Made by a program: the position numbers and the translations under genes
Origin: DATCVA01 sp036567205
GTDB lineage: Bacteria; Pseudomonadota; Gammaproteobacteria; Burkholderiales; Burkholderiaceae_B
Direction: 5' to 3'
DNA: 22,201 nt
NCBI GenBank assembly: GCA_036567205.1
Contig: DATCVA010000006.1
Coordinates: 1-22,201, forward strand
Shown: piece by piece, positions 1 to 7,435 of the stretch
Numbering within the stretch: position 1 is the first letter of the stretch
How the letters are laid out: each line of letters opens with the position of its first letter
Notes under the pieces: model-generated
Database searches by the model: none
Seen by the model: the letters and a program-made list of their open reading frames with translations, nothing else
What the model was told of the DNA's origin: nothing

Positions 1-283
1 TGACTGCTTTGTCGCCGGCATTCTTGATCACAAAGTAACCCGCCGAGGGCGCGGGCTGGGGCAAGGAACGAATCCAGCAGTCTGAAACCGTTATCGTTTT
101 TGACATATTGGCGTAAGCCATCATAGAACTCGCGTCGCCCTTTTCGGCCATATCGTGATGATGACCGGCGTGGGCAAGAATAAGAGGCAGCATAGAGCCA
201 GCGGAAGAGACAAAAGCACTGAGCGGCGCGGCCACGACAGTGCCGCTGCACAGTAAAACACCAATTGCTATTAGTTTTTTCAT
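1..283 (-). CDS. Copper chaperone PCu(A)C family protein (partial, C-terminus beyond window)
   Basis: Only the N-terminal 94 residues are inside the window; the frame is open to base 1. It begins MKKLIAIGVLLCSGTVVAAP, a Sec signal peptide, then has a histidine-rich stretch (HAGHHHD, about residues 42-48) and continues into TVSDCWIRSLPQPAPSAGYF, the start of the PCu(A)C (DUF461) domain, which normally reads DAWIR.PAPG...AGYF. Known members are periplasmic Cu(I) carriers that help assemble the CuA centre of cytochrome c oxidase or buffer periplasmic copper. The metal-binding Met/His residues of the mature domain would lie past the window edge. The start at 283 is preceded by AGGAA with about 6 nt spacing. 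It is co-directional with the DUF2946-like gene upstream, a common copper-related pairing in betaproteobacteria. The Cys in DCWIR, where Ala is usual, is unusual. Confidence 0.85.
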   Translation of the reverse strand, partial: MKKLIAIGVLLCSGTVVAAPLSAFVSSAGSMLPLILAHAGHHHDMAEKGDASSMMAYANMSKTITVSDCWIRSLPQPAPSAGYFVIKNAGDKAV

Positions 284-373
284 GAAAATTCCTGGGTAAT
301 CGAAAGACAAGCGGCAGGCGTAACAACCACACCCGCTTCTTCAACAAAACAAACAAAATACGCGAGGGCAACT

Positions 374-475
374 ATTCCATTTCCAGATCAATTGTGAACA
401 CGAAGGCGAAGCGCAGACAGTACGTTCGTACGGCTGTTGCGCCGACAAGGTCCACGATTGATCTGGAAACGGAAT
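374..475. repeat. 102-nt long bulged inverted repeat (hairpin element)
   Basis: Bases 374-396 are the reverse complement of 453-475 with only two mismatches in 23 (core TTTCCAGATCAAT / ATTGATCTGGAAA). Inside the 56-nt loop a second helix forms: GCGCAGACAG (411-420) pairs with CTGTTGCGC (434-442) apart from one bulged G, and TAC/GTA closes the apex. The element therefore folds as one long bulged hairpin. It starts just at the stop codon of the DUF2946-like gene and lies about 90 nt upstream of the PCu(A)C start, so it would sit in the mRNA between them. It has no T-tract typical of an intrinsic terminator. Confidence 0.7.
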
Positions 476-885
476 TAGCAGGAAGGTGGAGCGCGAGAGC
501 CCAGAGGCGGTCCGCACAAACGCGGGACCGCCTTACCCATTACGGCAAGGCCCCGGTAGGCAAGAACGCCCGGGACGAGCGGCGCCCACAGGAAAAGGGC
601 TGCAAAGATCAGCCCCAGCGAGCCAAGAGCGGCGCCGAATGCACAGCTTTCGACATAGGCGCCTGACGTGTGGGTATCTGTATGATAAAGGCCCAATGCG
701 TTGGCGGCCTTAACAGAGAGGCCGGTGACACATAAGGTAATGCCAAAGCCCTTTTCCTGAGCCGCAGCATAGGTTGGCATGTAGCCGACTGCAATACATG
801 CGCGCAGCACAAACGCCAACAGCAATATGCCCGACACGGTTCGCCAGGAGCGAATTGGGCAGAAGGTTTGCAGGCGCTCAGTCAT
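475..885 (-). CDS. DUF2946-like small membrane protein
   Basis: A 136-residue protein of unknown function. Features consistent with DUF2946 are an N-terminal hydrophobic segment (about residues 17-33, ending GYMP), a following ITLC motif, a CAFGAA segment, a second hydrophobic stretch (about 83-113) and a C-terminal SRAPPS resembling the RGPP ending of the family. DUF2946 proteins are small, cysteine-containing and often found beside PCu(A)C and copper-uptake genes, which is the arrangement here. The start is uncertain: no Shine-Dalgarno is visible before the ATG at 885, which lies only 16 nt after the stop of the LysR gene on the same strand, so expression may depend on readthrough or coupling. 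The assignment is from pattern recognition of weakly conserved motifs. Confidence 0.65.
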   Translation of the reverse strand: MTERLQTFCPIRSWRTVSGILLLAFVLRACIAVGYMPTYAAAQEKGFGITLCVTGLSVKAANALGLYHTDTHTSGAYVESCAFGAALGSLGLIFAALFLWAPLVPGVLAYRGLAVMGKAVPRLCGPPLGSRAPPSC

Positions 886-901
886 GATGTGGAGAAGTTT
901 A

Positions 902-1825
902 CTAGAGAATGGGCGACGGCCCCAAAGCCGCTCCCCGACACTCCAGATGCTCGACTAGTAAACGGGCTGCAGGCGATAAAGATTCGATGCTTCGAAAACA
1001 CAATGCAAACCGCCGCCGGGCCCAGGCGTCAGTCAGGGGAATAACATGCAATCCATGGGTATTGGCAAAAGGCTGAGCCACTTCGTAGGGCACCACGCTA
1101 ATGGCAAGATTAGCTTTTACAACACGCAGCGCGGCATCAAAATTCGATACAACAACACGATAAATCAACGGCTTACCCAGTAATGCCGCGCTACGCCGCA
1201 GCATTACCGGAACAGCGCTAGCCGGTGGAAGATTCACATGATCGTAGTCCAGAGCATCTGAAAAAGGCATTGTTGCCCGGTTCGCTAACGGATGAGTCTG
1301 GTGCACAACAACAGCCAGGTGATCCGTGCGATAAAGACGTGTTTGCAAGCCCTGAAAATTCGCGGCATCCCAGCATATACCCACGGATGCCATCCCCTCT
1401 TTTATTCCACGCACAACATCCGTGCTGATTCCTTCCTCCATGTCGATTCGAATATCGCGGCAGGCGGGATTTTGCAGGAAAACAGCCACATCCTCGGCCA
1501 ATGACTCCGCCAGCACCGACGCCGTGGCCAAAACACGGACCTGGCCTTTAATACCTTTCGCGTACGACACCATATCCCGCTCTATCCGATCGGCGCTGGC
1601 AAGCATCGCGCGGGCGTGCTCCAGCAGGGTCTCACCCGCGGGAGTCGGATCAACGCCATGCCGGCGCCGTACCAGCAAGCTCACCCCGAGCATGTCCTCG
1701 AGCGCCGCCAGGCGTTTGCTAATAGCTGAGCCGACGATGTTTGCCTGTTCTGCGGCGCGAGTAATGCTGCGCGTTTCGCAAACCGCCACGAACAACCGCA
1801 ACGTAGTCAAATCAAGACTGCGCAT
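902..1825 (-). CDS. LysR-family transcriptional regulator
   Basis: 307 residues, the usual LysR length. Residues 1-62 form the winged helix-turn-helix (LTTLRLFVAVCETRSITRAA ... SAISKRLAALEDMLGVSLLV), and about 90-300 form the type 2 periplasmic-binding-like effector domain. The start at 1825 is well supported by GGAAGGAAGG a few bases upstream. It is transcribed divergently from the HMG-CoA-lyase-like gene, the classic LysR arrangement in which the regulator controls its neighbour from the shared 1826-1968 region. The inferred targets are the lyase, CoA-transferase and Bug receptor genes, with the pathway substrate or a CoA-independent acid as inducer. That regulatory link is inferred from position and from operator-like dyads, not shown. 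Confidence 0.92.
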   Translation of the reverse strand: MRSLDLTTLRLFVAVCETRSITRAAEQANIVGSAISKRLAALEDMLGVSLLVRRRHGVDPTPAGETLLEHARAMLASADRIERDMVSYAKGIKGQVRVLATASVLAESLAEDVAVFLQNPACRDIRIDMEEGISTDVVRGIKEGMASVGICWDAANFQGLQTRLYRTDHLAVVVHQTHPLANRATMPFSDALDYDHVNLPPASAVPVMLRRSAALLGKPLIYRVVVSNFDAALRVVKANLAISVVPYEVAQPFANTHGLHVIPLTDAWARRRFALCFRSIESLSPAARLLVEHLECRGAALGPSPIL

Positions 1826-1860
1826 AATCGCCTTCCTTCCTATGCCCGATAAGCTTCATA

Positions 1861-1920
1861 GTATTCCATTTGGGAACTTTATAAGTTCTTAATTAGCGCT
1901 TTATTAAATTTCCAGAATAC
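1861..1920. promoter_or_regulatory. Candidate LysR operator cluster in the divergent region
   Basis: Three nested dyads lie here: TTCC-N5-GGAA at 1864-1876, which fits the T-N11-A LysR box; GAACTT-TAT-AAGTTC at 1874-1888, perfect; and GTATTC (1861-1866) with GAATAC (1915-1920), perfect 6-bp arms 48 bp apart. LysR proteins typically bind a recognition site and an activation site as tetramers, so closely spaced dyads are expected. A weak -10 (TAAAAT, 1922-1927) for the lyase operon follows immediately. Binding is inferred. Confidence 0.5.
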
Positions 1921-1968
1921 CTAAAATAAACCACTAAAACCACATTGACGCGCAAGCATGCACACTCT

Positions 1969-2943
1969 ATGGCCATCTCTTGTAAAACACCCGGCAACGA
2001 CTTAATCTCCCCATGGCCAGATCAAGTCGTCATACGCGAGGTCGGATTGCGCGACGGGCTTCAAAGCATCAATCGCGTACTGCCTACGAAGCAGAAACAG
2101 CAGTGGATACATGCCGCGCACGCGGCAGGCCAGCGCGAAATTGAGGTAGGCTCGTTTGTACCGGCCCGCCTGCTTCCCCAGCTGGCCGACACGGCCGAAC
2201 TCGTCGCCTACGCCAAAACATTCGAAAACCTGTTCGTATCCGCCCTGGTTCCCAACTTAAAAGGGGCGCAGCGTGCCATTGATTCCGGTGTGGACCTGAT
2301 AATCGTTCCACTATCGGCCAGCCGCCTGCATAGCCATGCCAACTTGCGAAAGACGCCCGACGAAGTCGTACAAGAAGTCGCGCTAATACGCGCTGCGCGA
2401 GATGCGAGCCGATCCGCCACCCTTATCGAGGGCGGCGTCGGAACGGCGTTCGGGTGCACGCTGCAAGGCGTCGTAGAAGAAAACGAAGTCCTGCGTTTAA
2501 TGCAAGCGCTTCTGGATGCCGGAGCCGACCGGGTCAGCTTGGCCGATACCGTCGGCTACGCTGACCCGGCCAAAGTCAGCCGACTATTCGAAAAAGCGCG
2601 AACAATAGCGGGCGAACGATTTTGGTGCGGACACTTTCATGATACTCGCGGCCTGGGCCTGGCAAATGTGCTGGCCGCTCTGCAAACGGGGGTCAAACGG
2701 TTTGATGCCTGTCTGGCGGGCATAGGCGGCTGTCCGCACGCCCCCGGCGCCAGCGGCAATATCGCCACCGAGGACCTGGCATTCATGTTGGCCAGCATGG
2801 GCATCAACACCAATCTCGATATTGACGCCCTACTGGCGCTACGAGAAAAACTGGCCCTATGGCTTGACGCAGAGGCTTTGCACGGCACGCTCTGGCGCGC
2901 GGGGCTGCCCAAAACCTTCAACCATGCTCCCGCGTTTCCATAA
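1969..2943 (+). CDS. Hydroxymethylglutaryl-CoA lyase family protein
   Basis: 324 residues from ATG 1969. A TTG at 1945 in the same frame would add eight residues, but neither has a convincing Shine-Dalgarno site, and ATG 1969 better matches family starts. It is a DRE-TIM metallolyase: REVGLRDGLQ near residues 23-32 gives the catalytic Arg-Asp pair, GHFHDTRG (about 221-228) gives the metal-binding His-x-His, and AGIGGCPHAPGASGN (about 250-264) is the HMG-CoA lyase signature with the active-site Cys. True HMG-CoA lyases split HMG-CoA into acetyl-CoA and acetoacetate; relatives act on other 3-hydroxyacyl-CoAs. The adjoining CoA-transferase and Bug receptor genes suggest it cleaves a CoA ester made from an imported acid. 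The usual GPRDGLQ reads GLRDGLQ here. Confidence 0.88.
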   Translation: MAISCKTPGNDLISPWPDQVVIREVGLRDGLQSINRVLPTKQKQQWIHAAHAAGQREIEVGSFVPARLLPQLADTAELVAYAKTFENLFVSALVPNLKGAQRAIDSGVDLIIVPLSASRLHSHANLRKTPDEVVQEVALIRAARDASRSATLIEGGVGTAFGCTLQGVVEENEVLRLMQALLDAGADRVSLADTVGYADPAKVSRLFEKARTIAGERFWCGHFHDTRGLGLANVLAALQTGVKRFDACLAGIGGCPHAPGASGNIATEDLAFMLASMGINTNLDIDALLALREKLALWLDAEALHGTLWRAGLPKTFNHAPAFP

Positions 2944-2973
2944 TCGCTTACTCAAGGCCTCTTCAACTACTCC

Positions 2974-4251
2974 ATGCACACCACCCGACAGACCAATCCA
3001 TTGACCGCGAACGCGGATGAGGCCAGCGCCGGCGAAGCCGACTCCGCAAACGCTGCAAGTAAAACAAAACGCCTGCCCCTCACGGGATTGCGGGTAGTCG
3101 AATTTAGCCATATGGTCATGGGCCCCACATGCGGCATGGTGCTCGCCGACCTGGGCGCGGAAGTCATTAAGGTAGAACCTGTGGAAGGCGACCGGACGCG
3201 TTACCTGCTTGGCGCAGGTGCAGGCTTCTTTCCCATGTTCAATCGCAATAAAAAAAGTATTGCACTGGACCTGCGCAATCCGGACGGAGCCGCTGTCGCA
3301 CGCAAACTTGCCGCAAGTGCCGACATCGTGGCTGAAAACTTCCGGCCTGGCGCGCTGAAGAAATACGGCCTGGACTACAGCTCTTTAAGCAGCACCAATC
3401 CGCGCCTGATCTACGTCAGCCACAAGGGCTTCCTGCCGGGCCCTTACGAGCTGCGCACGGCGCTGGACGAGGTCGTACAGATGATGGGAGGGCTTGCATA
3501 CATGACCGGACGGCCCGGCGATCCGTTGCGAGCCGGAACCAGCGTCAATGACATCATGGGCGGCATGTTTGGTGCAATAGGTGCAATGGCCGCCCTGATC
3601 GAACGCAGCATAACCGGAGAAGGCCAGGAGGTGCAGTCAGCCCTGTTCGAAAACAACGTCTTTCTTGTAGGGCAGCATATGCTGCAGTATGCCATCACGG
3701 GTCAGGCCGCCGCGCCAATGCCGGACCGCATTTCAGCGTGGGCGCTGTACGACGTTTTTACCGTCAAGAATAACGAACAAATCTTCCTGGCCGCTGTCAG
3801 CGATGCACAATGGCGGACTTTCTGCGATGCGTTTGGTTTCGACGATATGAAGAACGACCCCGGCCTTGCCACCAACAACGATCGGGTTCTGGTCCGGCCA
3901 ACGCTATTAGCCGACTTACGAAAACGCCTGGAAAACTATACCGTTGCGGAACTGTCTTGCATTTTTGAAGATAAAGGCCTGCCATTTGCCCCTATCGTCA
4001 AGCCGGAAGAGCTTTTTGATGACCCGCACCTGTTAGCCACAGGCGGCCTGGCCGATATTCGCCTGCCCGACGGCGACCGGGCGGGACAAACAGCCCGTGC
4101 GGCACTGTTTCCTTTGGCGATGAACGGAAAGCGCCTTGGCGTGCGATCCGACCCTCCTACGCTTGGACAGCATACATCCCAATTACTTATGGACCTGGGC
4201 TACGCCCAGGCAGAAATAAACGCACTTCACGAACAGAGCATCATCGCTTAA
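2974..4251 (+). CDS. CaiB/BaiF family (class III) CoA-transferase
   Basis: 425 residues. The domain starts about residue 35 with LPLTGLRVVEFSHMVMGPTC, then LADLGAEVIKVEP and NRNKKSIALDL, all typical of the CaiB/BaiF fold. The family's catalytic Asp fits D193 in SVNDIMGG, followed by the usual AL.ER..TGEGQ.V segment. These enzymes move CoA from one acid to another through aspartyl-CoA intermediates; relatives use succinyl-CoA to activate dicarboxylates such as glutarate or 3-hydroxy-3-methylglutarate. The gene starts 30 nt after the lyase stop, so it is probably in the same transcript. The first 34 residues are Ala/Thr-rich and outside the domain, so the true start may be further in (an in-frame TTG lies at 3001); no good Shine-Dalgarno site decides this. 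Confidence 0.9.
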   Translation: MHTTRQTNPLTANADEASAGEADSANAASKTKRLPLTGLRVVEFSHMVMGPTCGMVLADLGAEVIKVEPVEGDRTRYLLGAGAGFFPMFNRNKKSIALDLRNPDGAAVARKLAASADIVAENFRPGALKKYGLDYSSLSSTNPRLIYVSHKGFLPGPYELRTALDEVVQMMGGLAYMTGRPGDPLRAGTSVNDIMGGMFGAIGAMAALIERSITGEGQEVQSALFENNVFLVGQHMLQYAITGQAAAPMPDRISAWALYDVFTVKNNEQIFLAAVSDAQWRTFCDAFGFDDMKNDPGLATNNDRVLVRPTLLADLRKRLENYTVAELSCIFEDKGLPFAPIVKPEELFDDPHLLATGGLADIRLPDGDRAGQTARAALFPLAMNGKRLGVRSDPPTLGQHTSQLLMDLGYAQAEINALHEQSIIA

Positions 4252-4291
4252 CTTGCATTCATAACTAAACCAAGACTTTCAGGAGACTCGA

Positions 4292-5278
4292 ATGAAAAAC
4301 ACTGAACTACGCGTGTCACGCCGTCAGGTACTCGCCACGCTCGGCATTGCAGCGTTAAGCTCGCCATTTGCCCTATTCGCGCAAAGCGACCGCCCCATTA
4401 CGCTGTTGCTGCCGGTCGGAGCAGGCTCGGGGGTCGATACCATTGTCCGGTCGGCCAGCGTTGCATTGGCCAAAGCGTTCGGCCGTACCGTTGTTATTGA
4501 AAACAAACCAGGAGCCGGCGGAATTATTGGCACGGCCGCTTTGGTTAAAGCGCCCGCCGACGGCTTCACGCTGGGCGTCGTCTCGAATAACCATGTTGTA
4601 TACCCCAGCGTTTACAAAAGCGTGCCTTTTGACCCAATCGCCGATATCACGCCGATTTCAGTTGTTGGCGCCACCCCTTTCTTACTTGTGGTCAACCCCA
4701 ACAAAGTGACGGCCACAAACATACAGAAATTCATCGCAGAACTGAAAGCAAAACCAGGCGTGTACAACTATGCGTCGTCGGGCAATGGCACCATTTTGCA
4801 TTTGGCCGCCGCCATGTTTGTAGATCAGGCCGACATACAGGCCCGGCATATTCCCTACAAGGGCGTAGGCCCGATGCTTACTGATTTAATAAGCGGGCAA
4901 GTCGATTTTGCAGTGTCGTCGTTGCCTTCACTATTGCCGCACCTTAAAAGCGGAGCTCTACGCGCTCTGGGAGTCTGCGGATCCAGACGCCTTCCCAGCC
5001 TGCCCGATCTGCCGACCATCGCCGAACAAGGTTTGCCCAATTATGAGTCACAAGGCTGGTTCGCTGCTGTTGGCCCTGCCAATCTGCCATCCGCCGAAGT
5101 CCAGCGTGCCTATGCCGCCTTTAAACAAGCCTATACGAACCCCGAAGTTGAAAAAAGCATGGGTATCCAGGGCAATAACATTCTTTTAATGTCGCCCGAA
5201 GATACCGCCAGGTTTTTCAAGACCGAAATGGCCAAATACGCCGATGTCGTTAAGAAAACGGGGATGGAACGGCTTTAA
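4292..5278 (+). CDS. Bug/TctC-family periplasmic solute-binding protein (Tat signal)
   Basis: 328 residues, the standard Bug length. AGGAG lies 8 nt before the ATG. The N-terminus contains VSRRQVLATLG (twin Arg at 10-11), a twin-arginine export motif, followed by a hydrophobic core and cleavage near LFAQ. The mature protein has the Bug domain: LLPVGAGSGVD (ligand loop, where many family members read PFPAGGxxD), VIENKPGAGGIIG, ADGFTLG, HIPYKGVGPMLTDLISGQVDF and LPDLPTIAEQG. Bug proteins capture carboxylates or other small organic molecules for tripartite tricarboxylate transporters. No TctA/TctB genes lie nearby. The gene follows the CoA-transferase by 40 nt, so it probably supplies the substrate for the two upstream enzymes. 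It is followed by a strong inverted repeat. Confidence 0.93.
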   Translation: MKNTELRVSRRQVLATLGIAALSSPFALFAQSDRPITLLLPVGAGSGVDTIVRSASVALAKAFGRTVVIENKPGAGGIIGTAALVKAPADGFTLGVVSNNHVVYPSVYKSVPFDPIADITPISVVGATPFLLVVNPNKVTATNIQKFIAELKAKPGVYNYASSGNGTILHLAAAMFVDQADIQARHIPYKGVGPMLTDLISGQVDFAVSSLPSLLPHLKSGALRALGVCGSRRLPSLPDLPTIAEQGLPNYESQGWFAAVGPANLPSAEVQRAYAAFKQAYTNPEVEKSMGIQGNNILLMSPEDTARFFKTEMAKYADVVKKTGMERL

Positions 5279-5315
5279 GTAAAAATATGCCGCTTAAAAT
5301 CTGTTAAGCAAACAA

Positions 5316-5355
5316 GGGGCCCGGGATTGCAGTATTTACGACAATCCCGGGCCCC
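5316..5355. terminator. Perfect 14-bp inverted repeat between convergent operons
   Basis: GGGGCCCGGGATTG (5316-5329) is matched exactly by CAATCCCGGGCCCC (5342-5355) around a 12-nt loop. It sits between the convergent Bug and BMP-binding-protein genes, so it can end transcription from both sides. No clean T-run follows on the plus strand; on the minus strand the following CTTGTTTG is moderately T-rich. Confidence 0.75.
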
Positions 5356-5372
5356 ATGTTCAAAAGCGTTAA

Positions 5373-6461
5373 TTACTTGGTCGGCAGCTGGCCTGCAACG
5401 CCTTCCACGTAGTAATTCATTTTATTCAGACCGACGTCGTCCAACGAGCCTTTTTCCAGAATGACTTTGCCGGTATTGTCTTTCATGGGCGCGTCAAAAG
5501 GAGTAAGGGTACCGGCAACGATCTGGGCCTGCCTGGCCAGCACCAATTGCTTTACCTCTTCGGGAACAGCAGGGCCAAAGCTCTCGAGAGCAACCATTCC
5601 CGCTTTAATGCCGCCCCAGGTGCTATCGGACTTCCAGCTTCCGCCAATAACGTCCTGCGCCTCTTTGGTAAAGTAGTTACCCCAATGGTGCGTAACTGCA
5701 GCCAGTTGTGCTTTGGGCCCGAACTGTTTCATATCGGAATGATAGGCGACAGCGTACTTTCCCTGCTCTTCAGCGACCTGTACTGTGGCGGTCGAGTCGG
5801 TGTGATGGGTAACAATATCGGCGCCCTGGCCCAGGAGCGCCAGCGCGGCGTCGCGCTCTTTACCCGGATCAAACCAGCTGTTAACCCAAATAACCCGGAC
5901 CTCGGCATTAGGATTGACGCTGCGCAAACCACGTGTAAAACCGTTAATCCCCTGCAGCACTTCGGGAATAGGAAACGCACCCACATACCCGATTACATTG
6001 GACTTGGTGACTTTACCGGCCAAAATTCCCGCCAGGTAACGCGCCTCGTAAAAGCGTGCATTCGTGGTGGCCACGTTGGGCGCCGTTTTATACCCGGTCG
6101 AATGAACAAACTTAATATCGGGGAACTGTTTCGCAACTTTTAAAGTTGGATTCATGTAGCCGAACGAGGTCGTGAAGATAAGTTTGTTGCCCTGCTGCGC
6201 CAGATCGCGAATAACGCGCTCGGCATCCGCGCTTTCCGGCACGTTCTCAACATACTGTGTCTTGACTTTATCGCCCAGATTTTTTTCCATTTCTTTACGG
6301 CCGATATCTTGCTGCCAGGTCCAGCCCGCCTCGCCAATTGGGCTGACATAGACATAGCCCACTTTAAGCGGTTCATCCGCAGCATTGGCCGTTAGCGAAA
6401 ACGCCATCGCAGGTAGTATTGCCACCGCACATAAGGTGCTGCGCATGAAGTTCTTGGACAT
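5373..6461 (-). CDS. BMP-family ABC transporter substrate-binding protein
   Basis: 362 residues with a Sec signal peptide (hydrophobic residues about 8-25, cleavage near ANA/ADE). There is no lipobox Cys, so it looks soluble in the periplasm rather than a lipoprotein like many Gram-positive BMP proteins. The mature start LKVGYVYVSPIGEAGWTWQQ, the FTTSFGYM segment and the late GGIKAGMV segment match the Bmp/PnrA family. Members bind nucleosides, purines or related compounds, and the ligand here cannot be read from sequence. GGGAA precedes the ATG at 6461. It is the last gene of a four-gene minus-strand operon after the ATPase and two permeases, and ends just before the 5316-5355 hairpin. Confidence 0.9.
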   Translation of the reverse strand: MSKNFMRSTLCAVAILPAMAFSLTANAADEPLKVGYVYVSPIGEAGWTWQQDIGRKEMEKNLGDKVKTQYVENVPESADAERVIRDLAQQGNKLIFTTSFGYMNPTLKVAKQFPDIKFVHSTGYKTAPNVATTNARFYEARYLAGILAGKVTKSNVIGYVGAFPIPEVLQGINGFTRGLRSVNPNAEVRVIWVNSWFDPGKERDAALALLGQGADIVTHHTDSTATVQVAEEQGKYAVAYHSDMKQFGPKAQLAAVTHHWGNYFTKEAQDVIGGSWKSDSTWGGIKAGMVALESFGPAVPEEVKQLVLARQAQIVAGTLTPFDAPMKDNTGKVILEKGSLDDVGLNKMNYYVEGVAGQLPTK

Positions 6462-6514
6462 AGGTTTCCCTTTCAGTTGTTATAAACGGCAATCCCGCGG
6501 CTCGTGCTGCAAGA

Positions 6515-7432
6515 CTATAAATTGGGGTTGAAATTTTTTCCGAGCGAAGCCGGCATATTAAGCCTGATCCAGCCCGCATTGCGCGAAATCAAAACTAAAA
6601 CCAGAATTGTCGCAAGGTAAGGCAGCATCGACAGTAACTGTGAAGCGATCGGCACGCCTCGCGCCTGCATATGGTAGGAAAGAATGGTAATTCCACCAAA
6701 CAAATAGGCGCCAATCACTACCCTTGCGGGGCGCCAGGTGGCAAAGGTAGTCAAGGCCAATGCAATCCAGCCACGCCCCGCCACCATGCCTTCGACCCAC
6801 ATGGGCGTATATACCAGCGACATGAAAGCACCCGCCAGACCGCAACAGCCACCGCCGAAAAGCAAGGCGGCCAGGCGGATGCGGCGCACATCAAAACCCA
6901 GCGCATGCGCGGAAGACGGAGACTCGCCAACCGACCTCAGGATAAGACCGGAGCGCGAACGGTATAAAAACCAGATAATTGCCACGCACAAAAGCAGCGA
7001 TAAGTACACCATGGGGTGCTGTCGAAAAACGGCGGGACCTAAAACCGGAATGTCCTGTAAGAACGGAACGCCGAATTGTTCGCTATTTAATGTTTTGCCA
7101 ACATAATCAATGCCTACATAGGCCGATGCGCCGCCCCCGAACAAAGACAACGCCAAGCCTGTGGCGATTTGATTGGCGCCCAGCCATACCGTCAGCCACG
7201 CAAAAAACCCGGCCAACATCATGCCTGCGACGGCTCCGGCAATAAACCCCAGCGAGACGCTTCCGGTGTTGATCGTGATGGCAAAACCCACTACCGCCGC
7301 CATGAGCATCATGCCTTCGGAACCGAGATTGATAACGCCGGACCTTTCGTTAATAAGCAAGCCCAGAGCCGCCAACATCAATGGCGTGCCGGAGTTGATT
7401 GATGCGGCGATCAAAGGGGCCAGTGCATCCAT
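6515..7432 (-). CDS. ABC transporter permease (BPD_transp_2, BMP-type importer, second permease)
   Basis: 305 residues, almost entirely hydrophobic with roughly eight to ten predicted membrane spans. LLINERSGVINLGSEGMML near residues 23-41 and VGESPSSAHALGFDVRRIRLAALLFGG near 167-193 (the cytoplasmic coupling region) are hallmarks of the RbsC/LivH-like permeases of BMP importers, equivalent to YufQ of Bacillus. It pairs with the neighbouring larger permease to form the channel. Its ATG lies three nucleotides after the stop of that permease, indicating coupled translation. The BMP-binding-protein gene follows after 53 nt. Confidence 0.92.
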   Translation of the reverse strand: MDALAPLIAASINSGTPLMLAALGLLINERSGVINLGSEGMMLMAAVVGFAITINTGSVSLGFIAGAVAGMMLAGFFAWLTVWLGANQIATGLALSLFGGGASAYVGIDYVGKTLNSEQFGVPFLQDIPVLGPAVFRQHPMVYLSLLLCVAIIWFLYRSRSGLILRSVGESPSSAHALGFDVRRIRLAALLFGGGCCGLAGAFMSLVYTPMWVEGMVAGRGWIALALTTFATWRPARVVIGAYLFGGITILSYHMQARGVPIASQLLSMLPYLATILVLVLISRNAGWIRLNMPASLGKNFNPNL

Positions 7433-7435
7433 TAA

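Noticed and set aside
1945..1968. TTG start adding eight residues to the HMG-CoA-lyase-like protein
   Set aside because: No Shine-Dalgarno site, and ATG 1969 already leaves a normal-length lead before the catalytic motif.
5547..6143. 198-codon open frame on the plus strand opposite the BMP-binding-protein gene
   Set aside because: Antisense shadow of a well-recognised gene; no motifs, no ribosome site, no conserved context.
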